Origin: Telopea speciosissima
Lineage: Eukaryota; Streptophyta; Magnoliopsida; Proteales; Proteaceae
DNA: 64,000 nt
Reading direction: 5' to 3'
NCBI RefSeq assembly: GCF_018873765.1
Contig: NC_057916.1
Coordinates: 27,007,501-27,071,500, forward strand
Numbering within the stretch: the stretch's first letter is position 1; every line of letters starts with the position of its first letter. The position numbers were made by a program, and so were the translations under genes. The notes under the pieces were generated by a model that was not told the origin of the DNA, made no database searches, and saw nothing but the letters and a program-made list of their open reading frames with translations. Positions 12,306-23,887 of the stretch are shown piece by piece.

Positions 12306-13074
12306 GCATTCACCTATTGTATGAGTGAGGTACGCATGTGCATAGGCCAGAGGCCGAGTCCATAGATAGCGAAATACGGTCGGCCGGCTATCCTCTCACC
12401 CCTCTAGCCCATACGTACGTATACAAGTACGAGATGTGAATACCGAAGGCAGTCGGTCGGTCACCATCCCGTTTCCACCTAATGCAATGGACAACGCTAA
12501 TGCAATTTCAAGTACGGCAATCTCAAGCCCAGCACCCACCGGCACTTGGATCCCGCTTTCGAAGCCCTAGATCTACATGCCATGAGTGAGTCCATATTAT
12601 GGAATCCCCAGGTCCAGCACCAACCGGCACCCGAGTCCCATAACTAAATCCAACACCATTCGCACCATAGTGCAGTAAAATAAATAATATCGCAAGACAA
12701 GAACGTAAAGTCCTATCAACATCTAAACATTTATTTCGTCCTATATTTTACCAATAATTATATATTATAGCACACATGCATGAATGGCATTCGCAAGACA
12801 CGACACACAAATATTCCATAAATTAAGACGTTTGCTTAACTCACTCACCTTGATTCTCAGTCAATCGTCAGTACGGAGCTCTTCAAATCGGCGTTCGATG
12901 CCAAGTACACTGTCCCACGTACTAATAAGCCCCCGAGCCGGGTCAGTCAACCTAAAGAGAGTGTACAACGTGGGGAGAGATTAGTGCCTTAAGGCTAGAA
13001 GAGTTGGGCCCCATAAGTTATCAAACAAGGCTAAGATAGGGGACCGGCACATACAGCAAGGCTATATCATGTGC

Positions 13075-13440
13075 CTGTCCATGTGCCTGTCCCTCTCGGA
13101 CTTTTCCACTGGCAGATCTAGGTTCTCAGGGACTGCACTTGCATGTGCTGTCCATGTACTGTCCCTCTCGGACCTCCCACCGGCAGATCTTTCTCGGGGC
13201 GGCACTTGCATGTGCTGTCCATGTGCTGTCCCTCTCGGACCTCCCACCGCGAGATCTTTCTCGGGACGGCACTTGCATGTGCTGTCCATGTGCCTGTCCC
13301 TCTCAGACCTCCCACCGGCAGATCTTTCTCAGGGACTGGCACTTGCATGTGCCTGTCCATGTGCCTGTCCTTCTATGACTTCCCACCGGCAGATCTAGTT
13401 TCTCAGGCACATGCACTTACATGTGCCTGTCCATATGCCA
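13075..13440. repeat. Minisatellite, about 68-bp unit, five copies
   Basis: A unit containing GACCTCCCACCGGCAGATCT, a CTCRGG run and repeats of CATGTGCCTGTC recurs about every 66-71 bp, at about 13099, 13169, 13239, 13306 and 13377. Copies differ by substitutions and 1-3 base indels, so frames are not kept. It is probably an LTR-internal minisatellite. Confidence 0.85.
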
Positions 13441-13977
13441 GTCTTGCTGTTCATGCCATTCTGCAGCCCCAAAGTCTTGGGCTAAAATGGGGTATTCTTA
13501 GGGGTTTTTAGGGGTCTCTTTGGCCATGAGAACAACTCCAACCAGGGTGCCATAGCATACACCCAACATGGGTTTTTAAACCCCATGATCGATTAGGTTT
13601 TCCTCCATTAAAATACATATAGAAGAAAACTCATGGGTTTGGGTATTGGGGTTTTGAAAGGGTCTTTAATCAATATTATTTAACAACCCACAAACCACAC
13701 CTCTATGGTCTTCCATGAGGGTTGGTGAAACCCATAAATGGAGGTAAATCCCCAACTTCGGGTTCATAAATGGAGAAGGGTGAATGGGTTTAAGGTAGGG
13801 TTAGGTGCTTCATAGTTAAACATCAAGGATTTGCCATTAATGGCTCTTCTAATTAAGTAGATGGAGCACTCAAGGTGTGCTCAACCGATTCAAACCCTAG
13901 GTAATAGAATTAGGGAAAGAGAGATGGAGAGAGAGAGAAAGAGACTCACTAAGGGTTGATGATGATAGCTTGTGCTC

Positions 13978-14092
13978 CACCATACTTCTCCCTTCTTCTT
14001 TCTTCTTCTTCTTTCTTCTTCTCCTCTTCTTCTTTCTTCTTCTTCTTTCTTCTTCTCCTCTTCTTCTTTCTTTTTCTCCTCTCCTCTCCACG
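13978..14092. repeat. TTC-rich microsatellite
   Basis: An imperfect CTTCTTCTTTCTTCTT tract about 110 bp long lies near the 3' side of the solo LTR. Open frames across it encode only Glu/Lys or Ser/Leu runs and are not genes. Confidence 0.9.
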
Positions 14093-14695
14093 ATTTAGGA
14101 TTGTAATGTGAGGTGAATAGTAGTTTTGGGTCTTTAATAACCCATTTAGGCATTAGGTCTTGTTTGATTAGTCTCAAGTCCTTAGGTCCATTTGCTTAGG
14201 AGCTTGTTTGGTTAGGTATAAGTCTAAGGTCTAGTTTAAGTCATTGGGCCATTGGATCCACTTGGGCCCATGGCCCATGGCCCATGTCCTAAGTTCTAGT
14301 TACAAATGGAAAGAGACTAAGCTCCTAAGCCCAAGCCCATTCTAGTTCTTATGCTTATTAATGGTCATGCATAGGCATGAATTATTCGGATAGTGACTTA
14401 CTCCCAGTCATCGCTAAGTGGATAAGGGCGATTCAGGTGCGGGCCCCGCAGATCCCTATCATAAGGGAATTCCAAGAATATGCTTTCGTGGATGATTTTC
14501 CCCCTGTCTCTGACGGTGGATCTTTCCTCGAGGACTTCCCCTGTTTCGCGGTCGATAATCTTATGTGATGGCTTGAATATTATGACCCACAGTTCACGAG
14601 CGTACTCCACTCCTGGTTCTACACAAAAGGTTCAAACCAAACCGGTGGTCAGATCGCGTTTCAAACCAGATTTTGGGCACGGATTTAACATAAAC

Positions 14696-14848
14696 TCAGC
14701 TTCAAGACACTTCACGGATGATGGAGGCATTCAATCACAAATGATGAATCAGGTTTCGCGATCCCATCATTATAGCTGCCAAGGAGGATTGGGCACGCCA
14801 CCAGCTTTTAGTAAGTTAATAGCATGGCTGGACACAAGAGAGCAATAA
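14696..14848 (+). pseudogene. Mutator-type protein fragment, 3' part
   Basis: This continues, in the same frame, the segment ending at 10956 (SASRHFTDDGG onward) and stops at TAA 14846-14848. The protein was interrupted by the solo LTR. It carries no catalytic domain that I can recognise. Confidence 0.4.
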
Positions 14849-15030
14849 AATCTTTTTCAAAGGAGAAAGAGAGAGAGGATGACATGGCTGGGCACCAGTC
14901 ATTTCACATGTGTACTTGAAAACTGTGCAATACAACCTCACTTGAGAATAACATAATGATAAATCAAGGGGGAAGTTTTCATACACGACCGTATCAGCAT
15001 GCACAGGGACAATCAAAATAAGGTAAGCCA

Positions 15031-15316
15031 ATAGCTTTATTGGTCTGGTTTCGATCTGGTTTAGTATATGCAAAAAAATCAAGGAAAAAAAAAACTGATT
15101 GAAACTAATAGACCAAATAGACCGTTTGACAACCCTAGTAAATAGTAACCAAAACCTAGGAGACCAATGCACCAATCAACCATACGCTGTTCCCTTTAGA
15201 TGAAGTTCAGTTTGATCAGTGCAAGGTGTTCGACCCACCATTTGAGTCCAATCCTGGCGCCATTGGTGTGGAATTTAGATTTGAGTCTCCTTTCAACTTG
15301 CCATCTCTTGATTTTA
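15031..15316. repeat. Segment A, first copy
   Basis: This about 290-bp segment starts ATAGCTTTATTGG and recurs as a split second copy at 16763-16829 plus 18543-18717. The shared stretch includes ACCAAAACCTAGGAG and TTGAGTCCAATCCTGGCGCC. In one frame it reads like protein (KVFDPPFESNPGAIG, then VEFRF). I do not recognise the protein. The first copy is cut at 15316 by an inverted-repeat element. Confidence 0.75.
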
Positions 15317-16762
15317 GGGAAATTTTCAGCGCCAGCACCTCAAATGGACCAATATTTTAATGTCAACTCACTAATATTTGGGCCCAAAAACTAACATAAA
15401 TAAACTGAAGGTAAGTAAAATGACTAAACTACCCTTTATGCTAAAATATAAAGTGGTTAACTGAGTTGAATGCAAATGACTAAACTACCCTTTACCTTTA
15501 TTATTTTTTTAATTTCTGCAACTTTTTCCCCCCCCCCCCTCTCTCTGTCTCTCTCCGTCTCTGAGGCTAGTCATCTAGGGTTAGGGTTTCCTTGATTCAT
15601 CTTCTTCTTTCTCTTCTACTCTGAAATAGGAACAGAAGAAGAACCATGGACCCCCAATTCTGAAAACTGCTAAAAAAGGAGGAATTTTTTGGGGGAAATT
15701 GAAGGAAGAGAAGAACACGCGCGACCACTATTCGCCGGTCCTACCATCTTTTGGCAGATCTGTTTTCTTTGTAAATCTCTTTTCTTTTCTATTGGCATCA
15801 GTGAGGAAAGAGCAGGAATAACTTATAAATGGAACTCCTCATTAATGTCCCTCATTTCTGCAATTCTGCATATAAGCATGGGGTTCAACAGTTGGTGGAT
15901 TATACGCTACTATTGACAATTAATGAATAATTTTGGTTTTTTAGGAGCAATTGATCAGATTGAATCACAAAACAGATACAGGTATTACTCCCCATTTACT
16001 CTCTCTCTCTCTCTCTCTCTCTTACATCGAACCCCTCTGATCATGTCACTTACAGCGAACCCCTCTGCCCTGCTGCTGCTGCTGCTGCTGCTCTTGCTCT
16101 CTCTCTCTCTCACACACATTTACATCGAACCTCTCTGCCCTCTGGTCATCTCAGTTGCAGCATACCCAGAAGTTCCTGATCTTCTGTTTTAGAACTAAAC
16201 CCAGTACCGACTATCTCGATCTCCCCCTTTCCATTGGAACCGAAACCCGACTCACACCATCCCAATTTGATTTTGAACTTTGAGAAGTGTGAGAAGGGTT
16301 AATAGATTCACACTTCCCAACGCCATCGACTCCCCCCCCCCCCCTCCTCCCTTCTCGACCTTTGACTACGATTTTGCAATTCCTCCATAATTTTTTTTTT
16401 AAACTAGGGTTTTTTCCTTTTTCATTTTTGTTTCCTCTTAATTATGAATCTGAATGATCTATTCATGGTCTTTGATGAAATTGGATTCAATTTGTGAAAT
16501 TTTCTATTAGATTGGTAAGAAGAAAATGCAAGTTTCAGAGACGGGAAGGCCTTCGTTCGACTGAGGAAGAAAAAGACAAGCTTCAGTTGTTTTAAGGGGA
16601 AGGGTAAAATAGTCTTTTAAAAACATCTAACCTGTTGACATCACTAATTAACGGTTAAAATGTTTTTTCCGTTAGTTTTTTGACCCAAAGTGATATATTG
16701 GCCCTTAGTGGGCTGACATTAAAATAGTGGTCCATTTGACGGGGTGGCGCTGAAAATTCCCC
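15317..16762. mobile_element. Inverted-repeat DNA element (1446 bp), type unclear
   Basis: The left end (GGGAAATTTTCAGCGCCA) and the right end read inverted (GGGGAATTTTCAGCGCCA) match over about 75-80 bp with several mismatches. The match includes CAAATGGACCA, TATTTTAATGTCA and AAAAACTAAC. The interior has C-runs, CT and CTG microsatellites and no transposase. No direct target duplication is visible. The left flank is the cut end of segment A and the right flank is the start of segment A', so the ends were rearranged after or during insertion. Confidence 0.7.
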
Positions 16763-16829
16763 ATAGCTTTATTGGTCTGGTTTCGATCTGGTTTAGTATA
16801 TGCAAAAAAATCAGGGAAAAAAAAAACTA
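16763..16829. repeat. Segment A', left part
   Basis: This is the start of the second copy of segment A (ATAGCTTTATTGG...AAAAAACTA). It is interrupted after 16829 by the Mutator-like element. Compared with the first copy it lacks about 41 bp around the insertion point. Confidence 0.8.
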
Positions 16830-18533
16830 GGGTTTTTTACAATTATCATCCCAAAATCTTTACTATCTACTATTATCCCCCCAAAAACTTTCAAACAACT
16901 GTTACCCCCCTCTGATGCATATTAACCACTAACTGACCCCCATCGTTACATTTCCGTAACGATGGGGGTTAGTCGTGACAGTGTGCCGTTGTCACGAATT
17001 TTTTAGGACCAAAATGCCCTTTTGGGGTGGTAATTATAAAAAAAAAAAAAAAACCCATCACCGTCTTCCTTCTTCTTCTTCCTCCTCTGCAACCCCGAAA
17101 TTGCATTCATCAAATCATTGTAAAAAACCCAAAAAAGAATTTGAAGTCTCTCATCGACGAGCAGAAAGCCTCCGGTCTTGGAGCCTTCGAACTATTTCGG
17201 CCTTCAGTTGATATTAACCATCCGATCTAGTTTTGACAGAGAACATATGTCAACGAATGGTTAAACCAATTTTTTTTTCTTTTTCTCTTTCATTTCATTG
17301 GAACCCTAAAATGTTTGCAGGTACAGCAGCCACTGCGACTTCGATGTTCTCTCACTTTTGTCTATCTTCTGCAATAAGAACTACGTGAATCTTGTAAAAA
17401 TTTCTCTTATTGGATATTACAGAGATGAGAGATATCGATCACACTTATGGCGATTGTTTTTTTCTCTCCCCTGTGAAGTTAAGTGTCTCAATTCTTTGTT
17501 TTTCAATTCTGTTAGGATGTTTTAATGGTGGATTTTCAGGTGTAGTTGGAAGCGATCATTCGGTATATCTCATAATTTATTCTCATTTGTCTATTTTCTC
17601 TATGTTTAGCAGCATAAGAAGAGTTACACAGTACTGAATCGTTGATACTTGTGCGGTTTTTGCTCCAATGATTTCATTTCTCTGAGCATGGGAGTATGTG
17701 TAGAATCGTTTGAATTTGAGAAAGAAACAGGAAAAGTCTGCTCTGCCCATTCTTAAAACACTTAAACAAACCCAAATCCACCTTTCTAAGTTCAAGTGAC
17801 TCCAAAAACAAATAGAGTAATTCTGTAACTAAAACCCTGTAGAACAGTCTCCAGCTGAAATCCCCAAATCTGATTTCAGAAACCCTAAAGAGATTTTCTA
17901 AACAAAAGCCAATAAATACCAATCCGGAAATGCAAAGATCGAAACTCTATGTTGTTGGGCTTGAGGATCCTTGTCGTTAAGGTTTGGGGACAAAGAACCA
18001 AAGTTTTACGCTTGCTCAAGAAGGAACTCGAACTACCTCTTCGCGATGGGTTGAAGAGAGAATCGAAGAGAGGAGTCCGAACTCGAGCGGGAGGAATCTT
18101 TGAATGGGTTTTGTTGTTTTGGGACAGAGAACAGAGTATCTTTGTATTTCAGGTTCATGGTAGGGGAGAGCATGGATAGACCCTGCGGATCTTGCATTCG
18201 ATCACCCAAACTTTCTTTGTTCAGCAAGGACGGTGATGGGTTGCAGAGGAGGAAGAAGAAGGAGAAGGAGGAGGAGGAGGAGGAGAAGGACGGTGATGGG
18301 TTTTTTTTTTTAATTTTAACAATTACCACCCAAAAGGGTATTTTGGTCCTAGAAAATTCGTGACAACGACACACTGTCACGATTAACCCCCACCGTTACG
18401 GAAATGTAACGGTGGGGGTCAGTTAGTGGTTAGTATGCATCAGAGGGGGGTAACAGTTGTTTGAAAGTTTTTTTTTTTGGGGGGGGGTAATAGTAGATAG
18501 TAAAGATTTGGGGGTGGTAATTGTAAAAAACCC
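16830..18533. mobile_element. Mutator-like element (1704 bp) with perfect 9-bp target duplication
   Basis: Terminal inverted repeats of about 205-220 bp (16830-17040 and about 18313-18533) begin GGGTTTTTTACAATTA. AAAAAACTA lies directly on both sides (16821-16829 and 18534-18542), the 9-bp duplication typical of Mutator-like elements. Each arm contains a smaller palindrome (GTTACATTTCCGTAAC). The 1.3 kb interior has no transposase, so it is non-autonomous. The minus strand near the right arm has an exon-like open stretch (MQDPQGLSMLSPTMNL...), perhaps a captured gene fragment that I cannot identify. Confidence 0.85.
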
Positions 18534-18542
18534 AAAAAACTA

Positions 18543-19150
18543 AGTAGTAACCAAAACCTAGGAGACTAATGCACCAATCAACCATACACTGTTCCCTCGA
18601 GATGAAGTCTAGTTTGATAAATGCAAGGTGTTCGACCCACAATTTGAGTCCAATCCTGGCGCCATTGGTGTGGAATTCAGATTTGGGACTCCTTTCAACT
18701 TGCCATCTATTGATTTTACTGATGTCATGCCTAGAGGAATGTTTGGTTGGAGCCATTGTCCTATATAAGCAGAAGAATTCAATTTGGTACATGTGAAGAT
18801 AGCTTTGAGCAGTTGTCTGTGAACAAAGCTCCAATTGGAAATTTCAAGTTCATCACGAGTCCCAGCCAACCTCGAGTTGGATCCCATGTTTAGCTACCCC
18901 ACCCATCGAATCGAGCAAACAAAGACAACAAGAACAACCATCCACATCGAAGACGTTGAGGAGGATTGACCCTCTAACGACTGCCAAATCTATATTAACC
19001 AATACTGTCTCCGTCGTCGATGATTGGATCGCTGACATCCAACGATAGGTGAAGCCCTCGCAAATCTCCATCTCTGTTGTATTGAAAGTGGTCTGCAATC
19101 CCATTCTTTTTTGCTGAAATTGGCCTGGAACCTTCTATTTTATGCAAATG
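18543..19150 (+). pseudogene. Segment A' right part and degenerate coding-like remnant
   Basis: The segment A homology continues to about 18717. The same frame then runs on with few stops (TDVMPRGMFGWSHCPI, then further decayed pieces to about 19090). Stops and shifts break it, and I do not recognise the protein family. It may be part of the mobile DNA of this block and not a host gene. Confidence 0.35.
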
Positions 19151-19229
19151 GATTCAAAGGTAACTTCATTCATCTTCATCTTCTTCTTCTCCCATGCTTC
19201 TCTATATTTTCGTTCTCAAAAAACCGTGT

Positions 19230-19860
19230 GAAAGTTGGGAAGAAGCCGTAATTCGTACTTGTTGCATCAGGAAACGATGTCGGAGTGCTCTGTGCTTGCA
19301 AGACAGAGTTAGCAGAGGGGACCGGGCTGTGCTGGCAATTCCACTCCGATGCTTAAGTCAGAATCCTTAGCAACAGATGAGAATAATGGAATTCAGATGA
19401 TCGGGGATGGATGTTACCTCCCTATTTATGGATGAATGTGGGCAGAATCGTGCCCCCATAGGAATGCAGAGTTCTCGGAGTGGAGTGAGTGGATTTTGGA
19501 GTGATTTTAGGGATAACGCTTTTCCCCTAGCTTCCCTCGCACCTGATTAGGCGCAACATGCGCGACAAACTCGGGCCATGCCAGTCCAGGGCAAGCTTTG
19601 GATTAGCTAGGCGAAGTATTGAGGTCACCCTTCCCTGGCACGAGCCAGGTCGCTATTATCTGGATGGCGACATAGCGATCTCCCGTAATGGCACGAGTTA
19701 TGCTCTCACACTGCGTCTCACAATGTAAGCCGCTCGTCTGACTTCGCTCTTGGTGAGCTCGGCCGGCTTGCGTCTGGTCTTTGTGGCCTCAACTCGTTCC
19801 TCGCGTACACATCAGCTCACCCTCGTGGAGAGAGATTTCCTGACCTATCAGTACTGTTTG
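19230..19860. repeat. GC-rich repeat-like stretch
   Basis: This stretch is clearly more GC-rich than its surroundings, with CTCGG/GCCGG motifs and no open frame. It resembles the GC-rich part of the 731-bp solo LTR near 39 kb in style, but I could not align ends or a target duplication. It is probably an LTR fragment. Confidence 0.3.
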
Positions 19861-21756
19861 TCCGAAATTGGTTTCACTCATTTGAAATAGGAGAAGGAGC
19901 CCTAATTTGGACAATATAGCCGAAATTGTTTTCACACATTTTATGATGTTGGTTTGATGAGTCAAAATTTCTCCTTTTCCTCCCTAATCTGCGAAACACT
20001 TATTGTTGAAAGATGTAAGTAAGTATCTTCCTGGCTTTTGTAATGTTTTGGTAATTTCAATGATACTGGAGCTCTGTACAAGGCAGCTTCTGGGCCATAG
20101 TTTGCTGCTGTTTCTGGGGCACTTGGAGGTTAGGTTGGAACCATATTTCCGCTTCTGCTTCTACTGCTACTTCTTTGAACTACTGGGCTTTACTTCATTG
20201 ATTCTTAAGATGTGTGACTGCCCAACCTTTTTCCTCAAAGACTTGACCAAACAAATTGGGTCCATTCCTTCCCCAATCAACCCCACCTCGTCTTTCTCCT
20301 TCCCTTCCATCCTCACCTCGTCCAGGTTTTTTTTTTTTTTAACGAAGTGAATATAAGTCTTCGGCTTCTTTTTTTTTATTTTTATCTTTATTGTTATTTG
20401 ATTCGTTTCAGATTGGATTATCATGGGGAAGTTGGGGTTTTCATGGGCTTAGGTTCAAAAGTTCATTCTTGGTGAATTTGATAGGATTGGTATAGTGTTT
20501 GCACAATTGTCTGTAAATCAATCCGTGGACTTGTCTTTTTTATTCTTCCTATTTGAAGGTAATTTTGAATCAGTGATATATAAAGATTCTCACCTTTGGG
20601 TATTTAATTCAATTTCTTCCTGTATTCAATTTGAAGATAACTTTGATGTCTGATTTGTTTATCTTTTATATCTTAGCATCGTTGTAAAAATTATTCAGTA
20701 TGGTTGTAGAGAATGGTGTACTTTTTCTTGGGTTTTATTGGGCTCTACTTATTCAATGAGTTGCATGATTGGTTAGTTTCTCTGATAATAATAACTGTGT
20801 ATTGTTCTAATTGACAAGCTCTTTTTGTTAGAATGGAGCTCTTATAGGTTACTGATGCATGAAGTGTCTTCTTTCCAATTTGTTCATACTGAGTTTGAAG
20901 ATCACTAGATCATAACCACTTCTAGTTACGAAAGTTGAGTGTGGCAATTATCTTTACCTGTTATGGGAAGTATGTTGACAATATAGATATGCTATCTAGA
21001 GCATTTAACTTTTTGTTTTGGTTGTTTCTGACTTTTGTACCTTTGTAGCTTTATATGTGTAAAGCATCAGTCTTAGGCATATTTTATACCTCATTTTATT
21101 ATTTACTGTCATTTTATTCCAAGAACAGTGCTACTCGGGTATTTTCTGTCATTTTTCAGGTTTAGGGATATTTTGGTCAAAGTGGAGAATACATGTCTAA
21201 TTGGACTGCCAAATGCCAAGTTACAAGGTTGAAGAATTCAGCCGAGTTAGCTTTCCAATGTGTAATGTCGAAAGTCACTTGATTAGAGCTGATTCGAGTT
21301 TAGAAGAAGAAGAAGAGAGAAAAAATCAAGCATAGGGGTATAAGGGTAATTTTAGTAAATTAAGAATCTTTCAAAAAATATTGGATATTGGGCTCTTATC
21401 ATTTGGAATTTAAAATGGTTCAACTTTAATTCTTGAGCTGGATTTATTCAGGTTCAGGATAGAAAGATATTGTCCAAAAACGATTTTTAATGAAGTTAGA
21501 ATTTAGGATAAAAAAATATAATAAAAAATAAAAAGAAAAACCTCTTTTCTCTCCGATCTCTCTCTCCTAAACCCTTTACACCGCGTTTGGTTGGGTAAAT
21601 CTTTGGGATTTAATTTTCCGGATACATGAATCTCATTTAAAAAAATCGTTTGGATGAAAAAAGCAAATGACCTTCCACAGATTTTAAAATTCTCGAGAAT
21701 CATCAATTTAGTGTAAAAAGTGAAATCTTGAGAGTTCACCGTTCACCTCAAGATCT
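19861..21756. other. Gene-free spacer
   Basis: I see no supported gene. A T-run lies at about 20326-20340 and AT-rich spacer follows. CCGCGTTTGGTTGGG near 21582 looks like a DNA-transposon end but could not be paired with certainty. Confidence 0.5.
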
Positions 21757-21922
21757 TTATCACCTCCAGTTTGCTGATCGGCCCAGTTCCCCAGTTCCTC
21801 TAACAAAGGGGGGCTGAAATGACCTCTCTACCCATGCCCAAACACCCTGTCCGGGTGGGGTCCACCATCCCCCTATTAGAGGAACTGGGGAACTGGGCCG
21901 GTCAGCAAACTGGAGGTGATAA
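21757..21922. mobile_element. Foldback MITE (about 165 bp) with near-perfect arms
   Basis: The 47-bp arms 21757-21803 and 21876-21922 are reverse complements at 46 of 47 positions, starting TTATCACCTCCAGTTTGCTG. A 72-bp GC-rich loop separates them. The termini are compatible with a TA target duplication. RNA from either strand would form a long hairpin. Confidence 0.85.
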
Positions 21923-23887
21923 TTTTCCTCTCCAGATATCGTCAGTTCTAAAAATATGAATATAAGAAATACAATTAACAATATCAAGTGGGAAATAAAG
22001 AAAAAATAATTCAACATTCCAATCAGAATTAACAATAAATTCCTTAACTAAACCAAAATTCAGGGTGGTAGAGGATGTAAGGTCGGTAAAGGAACCCGAG
22101 GAATAAAGAATCCATGGATCAAAACAACAGTAAGTATTAACAAAGTTGACTTGGTATTGGATGGGGTCAGCAGTTGGGTACTCGATTGATTGGAGTGGTA
22201 TTTTTTGGCCGACGGGACTTTAACTTTGTGGACCCTTGTTCCCAATTCACATGTGAAAGTTTCATTTTAATTGGAGTTGGCGAAATGACAAAATTAAGTA
22301 CGAAAAAAAATGAAAGACAAATCTAGGGCAGGGTATAAAAGGGCATAAATCTCAAGATTTACAAAATATCGGGAAAAAATTATGAGGGTTCTTAAGACCT
22401 GAAGAACTGTGTTCGAAGAACTTCTGCAAGCAAGACTTGAAGAGCTGCATTCGAAGATGTTCTGCAGGTACTTCCTCTCTCTCTCTGCTCTCTAGCTCTC
22501 TCTGTCCGTCTCTCTATCTCTCTGCGTTCTGTCTCTCTCTATTCCTCTAAGATTCGCAAACAAATCTTTTCATGTTTTGCAGGATCTTTGTCCTGTAAGT
22601 AGCGTTTCATCTCCATGAAAAACGGACTTCGCGACCTTCAAACTGAAGCTCAAGAACAGCCCTGCAAATCGAGTTCGTGGCCTTCAAATTGAGCTTGCGG
22701 CCTTCAAATCAAGCTTGTGAATTTCTTTTTGCCCTAAAGCATTAGATTTTGTTCTTGTGTACCCTAAATCTCAGGTAAAACCCCCCTCAAACTCAACTCA
22801 GCCAAAGCATCAGATTATATTGCCATTTCCATTTCATTCCCCTATAAATGAGTATGGAGGTGACCTTCTAGGGCAGTATTTTTAAGTTGTTATCTATGAT
22901 AAATTACTATTGTCTTGGATTGAGTCAATGCAGGTGAAATTACTTTATTTTAAAGGGAACTAACCAACTCTGTTGTGAGTACTCTGTTTTGTCTTGCTTC
23001 TTTAAATGGGAGATTTGTATGAAATCCTTGCTTCAGTGGGGACTGTTTTAACCCCCCCTCCCTTTGGATTGGCTTTTTAAGCCTTTGTTTTGGCCTGAAT
23101 GTTGTGAACATGGAAACTAGAGGGGAAAAATATTCTAACTTCTCCTTGTATCTTTAATTGGATGACTGAAATTTTGACTAAACAAAATGTGATGATTTTC
23201 TGCATTCCCATTCTGTAACAACCGCCCAACTTTCGTATACAAACTTGTTGATTGGTACACTTAAATAAATCCAAGCATCTTTAACAAGCTCGAGATCCAA
23301 ACCATGTTTCATTGGTTTCCAATGGGGAGATCTTCTCTACAAAATTGGAGTTGGTTAACTTGATCTTGGAGTTTTGGTTGACTAACCTTAACAGTTCAAA
23401 TAGTGTTTGCAATAGGCCTGTTTTGACAGCGCGCGTCATCGCTTAAATTTTAGTCTTTGATTCCAGATCAAGCCAACAGATCAATCCAAGTTTAAGCATG
23501 TTATTCCCCTCCCTTCTTGTTACCTTGATCCAGGTCTGGAATCCATCAGACTTCGGGATTGAAGGCTGCCATAGTTTGTTTTAGGGTTGATATTACTGTT
23601 GTCTTAAGTGTCTATTTTGGGAGTAACTTGTTAATTAAGTTTTTGATCTATCTGTTACTGCTGGCAGTGAGGTCTCACCTTGCTGTTTAACCTTTATGAA
23701 CAACATATTGATCTTGTTATTTGGGATACCCTAGTGGCGAGAGTCGTAACTATTATCCTTGCCGCTAGGTCAATTTACTATCTATTACTATTACAAAGAG
23801 CCTACCTTGCTGCTTGGTAATGACATTATTTTTTAATTATTGATTAAAGTACCTTGTACTTTTAAATTTGAGATTTGGCAACTGACT
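21923..23887. other. Gene-free spacer
   Basis: I see no supported gene. The stretch has a CT-rich tract at about 22468-22545 and stop-dense AT-rich sequence. Confidence 0.5.

Larger units (their letters stand above)
10957..14690. mobile_element. Large solo LTR (3734 bp), target duplication TAAAC
   Basis: The element begins TGTCACACCCCC and ends TTTAACA, so it has TG...CA ends with a 3-bp inverted TGT/ACA. TAAAC flanks both sides (10952-10956 and 14691-14695). Removing the LTR and one TAAAC rejoins an open reading frame without a shift, which supports these ends. No gag or pol is visible inside, so this is a solo LTR and not a full element. The LTR is long for plants and has two internal tandem-repeat blocks and a pyrimidine tract. 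I infer a Ty3/Gypsy parent from length and ends. Orientation is not determined. Confidence 0.8.

Noticed and set aside
13075-13440. CRISPR-like regular repeats
   Set aside because: There are no unique spacers. Units abut and diverge by indels, as in a minisatellite, and the genome is a plant's.
13890-14177. Glu/Lys-rich open frames on the minus strand
   Set aside because: They are translation of a TTC microsatellite.
15200-15394. Plus-strand frame starting at segment A
   Set aside because: The other frame of segment A gives the protein-like pattern, and this one runs on into the inverted-repeat element.
17027-17230. Plus-strand frame near the left arm of the Mutator-like element (SLIDEQKASGLGAFELF)
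   Set aside because: It looks protein-like but is short, starts in an A-run and has no family match from memory. It is kept only as a possible captured fragment.
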